The position numbers and the translations under genes were made by a program. This document shows, one piece after another, positions 36,650-48,305 of a stretch of 64,000 bases of DNA. Numbering within the stretch: position 1 is the stretch's first letter; each line of letters begins with the position of its first letter. The stretch is taken from assembly GCA_022749755.1 (NCBI GenBank), contig CM040441.1:25101740-25165739 (forward strand). The letters are read 5' to 3'. The DNA comes from Azadirachta indica (Eukaryota; Streptophyta; Magnoliopsida; Sapindales; Meliaceae). The notes below the pieces were generated by a model. The model had not been told where the DNA came from and ran no database searches. It saw only the letters and a list, made by a program, of their open reading frames with translations.

Positions 36650-37799
36650 AATATTAATTTTATAAAAAGTTACTTTTATTATTTTATGATATATTATTAC
36701 TTAATAATTGAATAATTCTAAAGTGTTAATAACAAAAAAATTATAAAAGTATGCGACTCCTGTAATTGTCAACGGTTGGTCAATCGTGGCCACTGACTGT
36801 CAGCAACTATCAATCGTTTGTATTTTTTAAATATCATTCGAATTCTTTTCGAATGTTTTATGTAAAAATACTATTATGATCATCGTTTAACTAATCATTC
36901 ATCGTAAATATAAAATTGAATATTCAATTCAAATATTCAACTTGAAATATGCAACGAATAATTAATCAAATAGTAATGATAATGGTACCATCGGGTAGAG
37001 CATTTAAAAATAATTCTAATAATATTCACAAAAACTCAAACGATTAAAAAGGTCAGCTTGCATGACAAAACAATAATAATTTTTTTTATTAAGAGATTTT
37101 TAAATTATTTAATAATGAATTAGAAGCAATAATATATAACAAATAATAAAAATAAGTTTGTCACTAGGGTTATTACTATAAAAGTGCATGTTCCATTATT
37201 TTAGTTAACCAATAAACTCAACAGATAAAATTTTAAACTATAGGGGAGTAATTAGGTATTGTCAAAAACCTTAGGGGATAATCAGGAATTTGCCCCAATG
37301 TTTCCTAAAATCTTCATTTCCGTTTAAAACATTTCAATTACTATATTTTTGACCTATGATATTCAAACATTTATTAAATTATTTTCATTAGTCTATATAA
37401 ATTAAGAAAAGAATCATATAAAGATAAAAATTAATGCACTTTTGGCACCTTTCAATAAAATTTTCAATATAAAAAATTAACTTATATATAAGAAACGTCA
37501 ATTTCTATCTTTTATTTATAATTTTTCCAATAAATGAAAGGTATAGTAGTATAATAAATTTATTTATAAAAAAATAAAGTAATAATGGTAATTGTAAAAT
37601 ACGTAGGAACTAATTAGTCCTTTTAATAAGTAAATAAAATTGGGTCAATATACACACACCTATATACATGCTACCTTAAAATAATTTATAGTAAAAAAAT
37701 ATAAAATTTTCAATTGAAGTTAAAATTTAATAATATTTTAGGGTTAATTTTAGATTTTTATAATTTTATGATTATTGTTAAATATAAAATAATTTTAGG

Positions 37800-37990
37800 T
37801 CAACTAGAACTAGTAGTTCAAATTGCTAGTTTCCGAATATTATTCTGCAGAGCATGAAGTTAGTACATTAGTCTAAATGCTCTTCTATTCCATTATCGAT
37901 CTTATCTTAACAGCTGATGGTATTTGCTTGTTTTATCTGTTATCAATTTTAATTCTTTTTGGAGCCATAACCAATATGACTTAATATTAG
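37800..37990 (+). repeat. 8CM downstream block, copy D4 (partial)
   Basis: AACTAGAACTAGTAGTTCAA, CATTATCGATCTTATCTTAA and GCTGATGGTATTTGC match the starts of copies D1 (23226) and D3 (32478). The rest of the block is missing. Confidence 0.7.
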
Positions 37991-38773
37991 GGTCTATTTG
38001 TATGTAATTAAAACTTTAAGAAATAATTGTATATTACTAAAATAATAAAAGTAAACACATAGAAAAGGGCAGGGCAGAGCCAAAACTAAGCAACGGGAAA
38101 TGTGGGGCCAAAATTTTGGAAGGGGTCAAAATAATTAAAAAATAAAGTTGAACAGTTAATGTTATAAAAATAATAAATAAATTAAAAGGTGAATTGATAA
38201 TTTTTTAAAATATAAAGGTTAGAATATATATAAATATAAAAAATAGGTCTAAAATATAAATAAAATAATAAAAAAAACTTTAAAAAAAAAAATTGTGGAG
38301 CCTGAGGGGCTGGGAAAAGGTTATTAGAAACATTTATTTGTATCATTGTATGTGATTAAAATTTTAAGAAATAAATATGTAATATTATAAAGCATGGGCT
38401 CTTTTTTTCAATTCTTTTTCCTTGAGAAAGGAAAAAAAAATGGGTATTTTCTTGCGGTAGAATGATAATTAACTCAATAAAGAAAGCAAAATTTTGTTTT
38501 TTCAGTAACAAGAAAATTAAAAAGTTAAATTGATAAAGAGGGTGGGGAGAAAAATTATCACAAACAACATAACTGATCAATTAATTAGATATGAAACACC
38601 ACATAATTTTGTCGCACTCTGGTTCCGACAGAATATTAGATAGAAGATGATAAGAAAGAGGTGAAGTTGCTACGTCCGGAAAACAAAATATTAAAGGACT
38701 TGCATTGCATAACATCAATACAAAATCATGAAATCCAAACACAACATATAAGAGAACAACGAATCACAATGAC

Positions 38774-39139
38774 TTATTCACACACTAAGTCACGACCAAT
38801 CTTCGGCTTACAATTACCCAGCAACAAGTTTAATGGAAGTTCTGGAATATTTAGTTTGATCAAACTCAAGACATTAAGTTTAAGTGCAGTGCAAAGGCAA
38901 ATATCGGCTTCAAGTTTCACCAAATCGCCAATCAAACCGCAACATTCGTCCAGTCTCGAGGCCGGGGGACCAATGTTTACAACCAAGAGCTTCAGTACAT
39001 CAGCACATACTCGCAATTTAAGGAAATCTTCAGGATTACAATTGGCTGCTGATGAGGAAGGGATAGAGGTCAGTGTAGCGAAGAAGAGAAGGTTGAAGGA
39101 GAGAAAAAGGGCAGTCGATGCTGAAGTCTTGGAAGCCAT
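38774..39139 (-). CDS. Secreted 8-cysteine-motif protein (DC2.15/HyPRP-like), diverged paralogue
   Basis: Intronless minus-strand gene of 121 aa from the ATG at 39139 (MASKTSASTALFLSF). An in-frame ATG seven codons upstream (39160) is possible, but the chosen start aligns with the paralogue at 30774. The signal peptide covers about residues 1-30 (LFLSFNLLFFATLTS, ending SSSA). The eight cysteines follow the family order: NCNPED, RVCADV, DECCGL, CLCTA, GNCKP, LVCE. Like the paralogue it lacks the proline-rich linker. It differs at many positions and stands in opposite orientation, so it is an older member of the cluster. Secretion to the wall or apoplast is inferred; the ligand is unknown. Confidence 0.92.
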   Translation of the reverse strand: MASKTSASTALFLSFNLLFFATLTSIPSSSAANCNPEDFLKLRVCADVLKLLVVNIGPPASRLDECCGLIGDLVKLEADICLCTALKLNVLSLIKLNIPELPLNLLLGNCKPKIGRDLVCE

Positions 39140-39199
39140 ATCTCTATTGTTGATTCCCAATTCAAGCCTCTTATAATGTTGATCTCTCTATATTATTAA

Positions 39200-42100
39200 T
39201 GTTAATTGAGTAGGCCTTAAGTTATCTAGCAAGTGGAATGAAAGTGGGTGTTATATTGGTTTGATTTTTAATTAGGTGACTGCTTCCAAATGGGCAGTGG
39301 GAAACATTTTCTGAATTCGTTATGTCAATATTGAAAGAGTGAATGCACCTAATTAACAGTGGGTATTAGTGCATGTAAGCATGAAATGATCGAAAATGTT
39401 ATAAATACAACAGTTTCTAATTCTGGTAATATGATTAAAATATTGATAAACACGTGGGCTTGAACAGCTTTATTTTAATATTATACAAAAAGCTGTTATG
39501 GACTAAAATTCTACAGGTAAGAGCAATTAATCTCCCACACCATCTCAACGTAATTGAATAATAGATTTAAGCTTTCTAAATGTGGGAATGTTTTCAAGAT
39601 TCTACACTAATCAAGCAGTTTCGTGTGTGTGTGCTCTAACCTTAATTCATGATACACATGCATTATATACATACAAACACGATGCATTAAGAACAGACTC
39701 ATTGTATATGTTCATAATAACTGCCTTTAAATTTATACGGTGATTAGATAAGACTTTAATTTTACTTATTTATTTTCCTAATAGAAATAACAGATAAGTG
39801 TTATCTCTTATTAAATCAACCACAAGTAATTCTGTAGTAATAACTCAGGTGGTGCAAGACAAACTTGATGCTTATAAGCCATCCTAAATTCAAATAACAA
39901 TAAGGGGGTAAGAATTTGGTATTTAGTTGATAAAATTTATCACTCACATTTAAAACTTGTTAAAAAAATAAACAAAAAATAAAATATAAATTTTGAGAGG
40001 TGAAAATCTAAAATAAACTAATAATTAATTATTTCACAAGAAACAAAAACTAAAAAAACATGATTATAATTGAAAAGGTAATATGTAGTTTATTTATAAT
40101 TTGTTTATTATAATTTTTTATTAAATGTGTGTTTGATTAAAAAAAAATTAAGCCGCAATTTCATAATTTAAGGCATGTTTGGATTGAAGTGCTACTATTA
40201 TGAGATAAAAATTATAATGTTAAATATTAGTATAAAATTATAAAAAAATTAGTGTCACTAAATACTTTTTTTCAACTTTACTTTCAAAGTCAATAGTATC
40301 AAATATACACTAATGCTCTCTCACACTAATTCTTATAATTAAGAGATGAGATACTTTTACAAAACAATTTATTAACTAAACCACAATAAATTTAAATTGA
40401 TTTTTAAAATTCTTATTACAACCTTATCATCTCAATACAAATACAATAATTTCCATAAACATAAATTCTATGGTATATATCGTTATTATTACATTATAAT
40501 TTACTTTATCAATTATATATATATATATATGAGTTTCAAATTTTTCACGAAATTAATTTACCTTCATATTAAAAATTCTTATTGTATCAAATCATTTTTA
40601 TTAATTTTTTAATAATTGATGATTTCTTGATATAATAAAATTGTTATGATCATTATATAATTATATAATTATATAATTTATACTTTACACAACAAATTAT
40701 GATATTACAGAGTAATACATTAATATTGTTATTAGGATTTACTAAAAAATATATATACATGATGATGAGGTATTTACTTTAATGAACAAAATTTATGGTA
40801 AAGATTCAAACATTAATTTTAATGACAATTGTAAAGCGATATGGTTTACTTTTCAAATTAATTTTTATGATATCTTTAATTATTATAATTGGTTATATCT
40901 TTAGTATTTTTTTATATAATTTTTTTATATTATTTGTAGTTATTATTACATCGGCAAGTGTTTGTCATTTTTGATAATTTTGAACTTCTGATCAATGTTA
41001 TCAAACTTTGAGTGCAAATTCTTCAGAAAATTCATTATAACATATATTTTAGTCTACTATGATTATTACACATTGTTAAGACACATTAATAATAAAATTT
41101 ATCAAATGCATATCCTTAATTTCTTAAACTAAGGACACTTTCAACAATATAGTTTATCTTACCAATTATTGAGTTGTTTTTTTAACAGCTGACTATTTAT
41201 TAAACATACAGCAATTTCTAACGGCCCCGATTGAATAATTTTAAACCACCCAATGATCTTATTCGGATATGTACTAGAATAGTAATATGGAGGGCAACTA
41301 GACCTTATATATATATATATAAGGTCTAGTTGCCCTCCATATTACTATTCTAGTACATATCCGAATAAGATCATTGGGTGGTTTAAAATTATTCAATCGG
41401 GGCCGTTCCATATACATGTAATCTTAGCTGAAATATCAAAGACAGCTAAGTTTTTGAAAGTTTTTTTTATCTGAGAGAGTATATATTCTGCATAGGTTCT
41501 GGCGGTGAAGTCTGCTAGGAATTTTGTAGGACGAACCTCTTACAGTTTTTATGCATAGCCCATTACATGCCAATAGATTGAATGCTCAAATATTAACGAC
41601 AGAAGTGAAGTAAATGAATCCTCATTAAAAGTTAAAGGGTTTTATCAACCTTGCTTTCAAAAGTTAAATAAAAGTCAAACGGTAGCAAGTATCCCCTGGA
41701 CGCTTTTCAGTTTCAACAAATCAGACATTAAGGCAATTCCATATGACAGCAGTCATTAACTAAAACAGGCATAAGTATTCCACTTCTTCTTTTTTCCTTT
41801 TGAAACTTAAAATGTGCTACTTCTTAGTGACGTTGAAATTTAAATATCAACATTCTGAAAATTGATAGGGCTTAATTCTTTGCACTTCGATATTTCATCT
41901 AGTAAAAACAAAATCTATTATCATCTCAATCAAATCACAAAACAAACTGCCTACATATTCTTTTCAGAACATATTGCCGCAAGTTCCAGAATATTTTTTG
42001 TTTGTCGAATCACTTAACTTTCATGATCCTTTTTTCATATTGAATTTACCATATACATGATTTTCTTTTTAATTAATGAACCTCTACAATGCAAAAGCTT

Positions 42101-42470
42101 TATTAATAATGAACAAAAAAAAGGTTACCAATAAAAACTCAAGGTTTTATGAGTTAATACTACCTGCTGGCGGACTGCATTCCTTGTACTCCAATGAAAT
42201 ACAAATTGAAAAATGGTACACATAGAATGTCAAAGAACTTAGACAAACGAAACTGAACCACAGGACTGCACATCTTATCATGAAAATCACCTTCAACAAG
42301 CTTCAAACAAAACATCAATCTATTTTTCTTAAGATGTTAATTTCAGCAGCGGACAGACATAGTGTCATTTTCCATTATTTCCAACAGCTCTGAATTTGCA
42401 AATGCAAACAGACGAACAAAAGAAGACGGCCATGCAAAGCAACAATAAACATATGAGTACTCACACCACA
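39200..42470. other. AT-rich intergenic DNA with a large palindrome
   Basis: No gene is supported. It contains the 5' flank of the 8CM gene at 38774, TA-rich tracts near 40516-40530, and the 188-bp palindrome listed separately. The stretch from about 42080 to 42470 is probably the 3' untranslated region and flank of the NDUFB8 gene. Confidence 0.5.
41220..41407. repeat. Perfect 188-bp palindrome
   Basis: Two arms of 87 bp (AACGGCCCCGATTGAATAAT at the left, the exact complement at the right) meet at a 14-bp AT-alternating core centred at 41313.5. Every base pairs; the match stops at 41219/41408. There is no clear target-site duplication. It could be a fold-back element, a recent inverted duplication or an assembly fold-back artefact. 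Confidence 0.95.
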
Positions 42471-42476
42471 ATCAGC

Positions 42477-45400
42477 CTATGGTTCTCCACCAAGCTCCAC
42501 CCGCAAGTTGTCATAGGGATAAACTTTTGGTGTCTGGCAAACAAAATAAAGCAAACACATGATCACTATCGGATGATACAATGATCAAGACCAGAAACTT
42601 ACCAATTGATGAAGCAATTAATCAATGCATACTCAAAGGTAACATACAACTCATTACTCAATTATCCCCCAAAATCATCAGGTACAGCTCCAGAGCCATT
42701 TTACATACAGCCTCTTTTCACAAACATTAACAGAAAGGGAAGAAAAGAGCACTAAACACTTAATATAATAGAAATAAACCCTTCCAACAAACGAAAGAGA
42801 ACCTATAATTAACCCCATAAAGCCACTAGGATTTAGCGTATAATTATCACTTGAAATTACAGCAGCATTTTTTACTGCACTATAAGGCATATTGATCTAC
42901 CAGCATGAATAGGCAATGGTTTTCTACAATCTGGATACTCATGTGGTAAGCTAGTTCTGTCAAATTTGCAATCTCACCCCACAGCCAACCATCTCAATTG
43001 TCTTAGGGCCCTCAGCAGACCTACAACCTCAGTATAAATGAGGTGGCATAAAAGAGATAACTTGGTCGATTGTATCTTTTTTGTGGTGCCCTTCCCACTC
43101 GCTGCAATATTGAACAACAAATTCATTCATCTCAAGTCTACCTTCAGTATTGACATTCATATACTATGAAGCAGTTCTAACTGGAGCGCTAATTTAATAC
43201 AGAATAAAATTAAAGACCGCTTCTTAAGGGTGTGCTGCAATTTATAAAAGCAGATCATCCAAATGTACCTAAATTCTGTCTTTTTGAGAGCTCTGGTCAT
43301 GGATAGATCAGAAAGATTCAATTACGAAAGGCTGTAACAAGACACTGACATCGTACAAGAATTTTTAACTTATAAAGAGGAGATAAACAACAAAAACTTT
43401 TTCCTTCTAAATCAAGTGCTTGCGGACAATGAAAATAAGCAGAAGAGGAGATACACAACAAGAAAATTTTCCTTCTAAATCAAGTGCTAGCGGACAACAA
43501 AAATAAGCAGATGGCTTTGCTTAAAGAAGTGGAAGAAAAACATTGAAATACTCTTATTCAGGGGCAATAAAACAGTAGCTGAAAAGACCAGTAGTAATAC
43601 CCTTGGAAGATGAGAGCAACGAGTTCAAGAAATCAGACTATGGTAAAAATAAAGACAAAACTGCAGTATGTCAAACAATAGTACCATGTTGGAAGTCAAA
43701 ATGAGTTGGGCACAAATAGAGTAGTAATTCTGTAAAAGGCACAAATTTAAATAGAAATGTGACAATTGAATTGGTCCTCTACTAGTTTCTAGTTACCCAA
43801 GGCGGCAAGGGACAAAAATGTGGAAGAAAACCATAAGGCGGAAAGTAACATTCAAGGCTCCATGGAATTCCCTGAGAAAATATTCAAGGGGGAAAATGTA
43901 CATAATGGCTTCAGTTCAAAACTTCTAGGAAGCAGAACACTGCAAGCAACATGTTCTTAAGAGGCTCAAGTTCTGGTACAAGGCAGAAATATTATTCCTA
44001 AAATCCTTCCTTTCCCAGATTATGCAAACATTTAGTTCTCTATCACATACGCTCATTTTCATAATGTTCAAATGTTAAGCAAAAGAGTGTTTGCTATAGC
44101 ACCACAGTTTCAATTATAACTTATTTTCGTTTTTTCGTTTTTCCTTTTATTGGCTAAGAACAATTTCCACTATAACTTCACTGTCATGTTTGTCAATCAA
44201 AACCTGCCACAACTTAGTTATACTTAAAAACGATATCACTCTGTTAGCTTCAGCTATTGTACATGATCAAGAGATTTCAGCTCCGTTATTGAGATGTCAA
44301 ATCCACTATTTGCTATTGCACAACATTTTCAGGTGTAACTTCAGCATCATATTAGGTACAAACATGACAAAATTTAATCACACCGAAGATATGTTTGTGA
44401 CCATTGTGATTCTACTTAACTTTGAAAGCATAGCTACTAAAGTGTTTGAGAAATACCAACTTCTTTATGGAGCTATTCTTTACCACTCACTCTCCTAATT
44501 ATAGTGATTTCATCCCACAGCAACTGTGGCTTCAGAGCCATGGAATCTCAACCCTAAACACTTATGTTGCTTCATTATCCTATAACAAGATCAAACATTT
44601 TCCAATAGCATGTCAGTTTCAATACTAATTTCAGATCATATTTTGCTCACAATATTGTCTAACCACACTAAATAACAAAATTGGTCCAATAGCCTCAATA
44701 AACATGAAATAGCCCAGCTATTGAAACAAGTTGGGCAAAGGCCATATTGGTTACACGAGTATTTATTGCCACTAGGCAGAAACTAGGATGGAAGAGAAAG
44801 TAAAGAAAAGGGACGGAAGCAATGAAGAGAGCAAGAAGGTCAAACATTGGGTAATAAAGGAAATCATAGGAGATAAAAATTTGGAAATACTGATTAAAAT
44901 AAAAGGGAACAATACAGAACTTCACATGTGAGCAATTTTTATACTGCATCTTCTATTATATGGGATGAAATCAAAAACACCTATAATTTTATACAAATAT
45001 TATATAAACCAAAACAACTACTGCATTTTCTATATATGTGCCATTTTTAATGTTTACTAAAATTTGATGCTGTAACTGAAAATTCAATTGGAAAAAAAAT
45101 CAAAATTTGAGATTTTAACTTACAAAAGGAATCTTAGAGGCTTTATCATTCCACACAGCCAAAGCTCCCAGTGATGCGAAAAACCCTAATCCTCCAAGCA
45201 ACCAACCCAATGCTTCGTACTATCGTCCAAAATTACAAATAAAATTAGTTACACAAAACAATAAATTTCAGCAATAAATTAACTGGAATATATAAAAAGA
45301 TCAATTTACCTTGCCGACGGTATCGGCGATGCGATCGATACACGGTTCCGGAAAGGCACTCCCGTTGTCCCAAACCAGCTCGTCATTAACGGGAAGCTGA

Positions 45401-45625
45401 AAATAGAATAAGAAGAGGAGAAATACTTTCAGAATGCATAAATAACTAAGCAAACAATAAGGAATAGTGTACGTATCATGCACTGACAGGTTTGTCGGGT
45501 ACGATGTGTTTTCCAACAGGGAGGCCCATGCCGGAGCGCAGCCGAAGAGAGGAAGCGACCGACCTTCCAACGACGCCGTTACCTCCCATGATCCGTGACG
45601 CTACGTTGCTCAATCTTCCAGCCAT
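42477..45625 (-). CDS. NDUFB8: NADH dehydrogenase (ubiquinone) 1 beta subcomplex subunit 8, mitochondrial
   Basis: Accessory (ASHI) subunit of respiratory complex I, in the membrane arm of the mitochondrial inner membrane. Four phase-0 exons on minus: 45625-45488, 45396-45310, 45219-45124 and 42533-42477, giving 125 aa, the usual length in plants. The order is N-terminal MAGRLSNVASRIMGGNGVVG (likely targeting region), GLPVGKHIVPDKP, a loop NDELVWDNGSAFPEPCIDRI, one membrane segment YEALGWLLGGLGFFASLGAL (residues 76-98 region), then NDKASKIPF and the end TPKVYPYDNLRVELGGEP. All junctions are GT-AG. Intron 3 is long (about 2.6 kb) and holds a 68-bp tandem repeat. The conserved terminal exon of 19 codons after such an intron is easily missed by automatic annotation. 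Confidence 0.95.
43376..43511. repeat. 68-bp tandem duplication in NDUFB8 intron 3
   Basis: Two adjacent copies with period 68 (43376-43443 and 43444-43511), each with AGAGGAGATA(A/C)ACAACA, CCTTCTAAATCAAGTGCT and GCGGACAA. They differ at only a few bases. Confidence 0.9.
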
Positions 45626-47009
45626 TATATTTTCTTTTCCGATTGATTTGACAAAGTACGAAGTCCAGAATACAATTTTAGTTTTGCCAGATCATTTGAT
45701 TTTAACTTTAGGGGAGGAGAGGGACTGGGACAGAAACGGCGTCGTGTTCTATTACCAACAGCATCATTTCGTAGGAAAGCTGGACGACGTCGTGCAACAA
45801 CATTAATTATATTTTCACCTTAAATTTCCGTGGTATAATTCGTATAGGATATGATTAACAGATCACAGGTATCTATGACTACAATTTCTCTCTTTTTCGA
45901 AACAACCGGAAATTCAAAAAATATAATTAGTAGATCAAATTCAGATAATTATATTTGAATAATGTTATTTAAATTTGTAATTTCGTGCATATAATTAGAA
46001 CTTTAAAATGAAATCGTAATTAATATGTCATCCCTTAATATGTCATTTTGTATAATAAATTTTATATTTAATGTTAAAATATAATAAAAAAAAGAAATGA
46101 TATTACGACCAGAAGTGCGTAAAATTAAATATAAAACTTTACATTTGGTTCAGTTTGGGTACAATTAAAAACTAAACCCAAACTGAAATGATTATTTCAA
46201 ATCAAATTCTAACTGAATTCATTTTAGAATCAAACTAAATCAAACATTTTGATTTGGTTTGGTTCAGTCTGATTGAGCATTTGGACCGGGCCTAATTATG
46301 TCATAGTTGTTAACAAATCATTAATCAGTATAGTTCTTATTTAAAAATTAGGAATTTCTTAATTTACTAATAACATTATCTCTCTCCCCTTTTTTTCTCT
46401 CGCATTTTTTCTCTCTCCAAAATAATCAAACACTGACATTTTTTTATTGTCAGACAGTTAGATCTCTTTATTTTTTTTTTCAATTTTTTATCTTTTTTAC
46501 TTTAATGAATGCATATTTCTACCTAAATATAAGATTTATAATGGCGTATCTCCACTTGATGAATTATATCCATTTAATAGTGTTTTTATCTCTACCTAAA
46601 TTTATATCTATGGTGGTCTTGTTGTTATTTGTTTGTTTACTTTGTTGTAGCAATTTTTTTTAGATAAAAAAATCTCAAGATTTATAGGAAAATATTTGAA
46701 GTGTTTATGTTTCAGATCTAGAAAATTCTCTACTATAACAAGTGTATTATAGAAAATTTGTTACAGTTTTATTAAGAAGGATCACATCAAAAGATGGAGA
46801 GTTAAGGAAAAGAGTTATGGAAAAGTTTCCAATAAAGCTCTAATTTAAAATTTATTTTCTTGTTAAAATTATCAAAAAAAATATCGACTGTAAAAGGTTT
46901 TATTTTATCTTCTCTTTATTTTTTAATAAGTTCAAGATCTTTTTGGTTGTTTATTGTAATTGATCTTTGTAAAATATGGAAAAAATTTAGAAGTTATAAT
47001 CTGTACTTA

Positions 47010-47985
47010 GAGGTTATTTGTTTTTTTTTTTATTGAAATTTGAATATAATTATTCAAATGTTTAAAAGTTATTTATTTTTTAAACTTATGTCTTAATATT
47101 TGTTAAAAACATTTGAATATAATTAAGTTAAAAATTTTGATTTAAATTTGAATGAGTAAATGTCTAAATAATTTAATAGTTTTATTTTTCAAAAACATCC
47201 TTATCTTATTAATTTATTTACTAACAAAATTAAAACCCTAATTAACTATTTTTAACGTATCTCTTCTCTATTATTAGTCTCCTTTACTTATCTTCTCATT
47301 CATACTTATTTTATACTTTAATTATTACAGTTAATTTGTATATTAACATAATTATAACTATATTACAATATGACCTATTATTTTTATTTAATTTTTAGGG
47401 AGAATGTCCATTACCCCTCACTTTTTTAACTAATACTCCATTACCCCCTATATTTTATCTAATACCCCATCACCCTCTTAATTTTTTTTTTTAATTTTAT
47501 CCTTCAGTTCAATTAATTTATAAATGGTAAAATTGAAAATATTATAAATATTAAAGGGTAAAATAGGAACTCAGGGGGGTGATGGTATATTACAAAAAAT
47601 ATAAAGGGTAATGAAGTATTAGTTGAAAAAATATGAGGGTAATGTGCATTCACCCTAATTTTTATTGATTTTTATATTATCGATTAGAAATTATTTTTTT
47701 AAAAAAAATCATATATCAAATAAATAAATAATATACATACTAATATAATTTATTAATTTTTTTATCTATTATTGTGATAATATAACCAAAATTATTATGT
47801 ATGTAAATATATTATTTAAAAGAGTATATATGTCAAAATATCAATTTTCAGACTTTTTATTTTGTCAAAACAAATAATTTAATATTTATTTTTAGATATT
47901 TTAAAATAAAAAATAAACATATAATTTATATTTATATTTCAGTTAGATTTAGAGTTCAGATAAAAAAAAATAGTGCTACCTTAAT
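47010..47985. mobile_element. AT-rich non-autonomous transposon, family A, copy 3
   Basis: Collinear with the reverse complement of 35789-36485 over both sides of a nested insertion at 47398-47655. The far end (AGATAAAAAAAAATAGTGCT then ACCTTAA) mirrors the start of copy 1 (TAAGGTAGTG plus poly-T). No coding capacity. Confidence 0.65.
47398..47655. mobile_element. 258-bp MITE with 9-bp target duplication (Mutator-like)
   Basis: Imperfect inverted repeats of about 80 bp: the left end is GGGAGAATGTCCATTACCCC and the reverse complement of the right end is GGGTGAATGCACATTACCC. A perfect 9-bp duplication TAATTTTTA flanks it (47389-47397 and 47656-47664). The related copy at 35789-36485 has this site once, uninterrupted, which confirms the boundaries. 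A 9-bp duplication suggests Mutator mobilisation. Confidence 0.9.
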
Positions 47986-48127
47986 ATGAAATGGAATTTT
48001 TTTGCTGTTTGTTAAGAAAAAAATCTTGTTAATTTATTATGAATTTGATATTTTTAACCATTTAAGGTAAATAATTATAAACTCTATTTTATCAATAATT
48101 ATATAAAAGGACAAGATCAATGGCCTT

Positions 48128-48305
48128 ATTTTTTTATATAATTTTTTACATCAAATGTAAGCCGTTAAATTTAAACACATCTAATGGTTAAGATTGCATC
48201 TAATTATATAATTAATGTACATGTTAGATATAATTTCAACCATTGAATGTACATAAATCTAATGATATATATTTAATATAAAAAATTATGTTAAAAAAAA
48301 AAAGA
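48128..48305. mobile_element. MITE-like inverted repeat
   Basis: The left end TTTTTTTATATAATTTTTTA is mirrored at the right end (reverse complement TTTTTAACATAATTTTTTA), followed by ATTTAAACACATCTAATGG and its counterpart. It resembles the repeat at 26168-26360. Ends are approximate. Confidence 0.45.

Larger units (their letters stand above)
34131..37294. mobile_element. Outer terminal-inverted-repeat element (possible MULE), interrupted
   Basis: The left end GGCAAATTTCAGATTACC (34131) and the reverse complement of the right end GGCAAATTCCTGATTATC (37294) start imperfect inverted repeats of about 85 bp. A degenerate 9-bp duplication (AGTATTTCA left, AATGTTTCC right) may flank them; flanking sequence on both sides belongs to a loose 70-bp repeat (34000-34130 and 37300-37340). 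The interior is AT-rich and split by the 34450-36649 element. No transposase is seen. Confidence 0.45.

Noticed and set aside
38661..39176. 171-residue plus-strand open frame
   Set aside because: Antisense to the 8CM gene at 38774; the equivalent antisense frames occur at the other 8CM copies too.
42060..42130. TTAATTAATGAACCTCTACAA segment resembling the LINE 3' end at 31560-31590
   Set aside because: The match is short and lies where the NDUFB8 3' flank is expected; no RNase H sequence follows.
45492..45806. 104-residue plus-strand open frame
   Set aside because: Antisense to NDUFB8 exon 1 and its promoter; no family resemblance.
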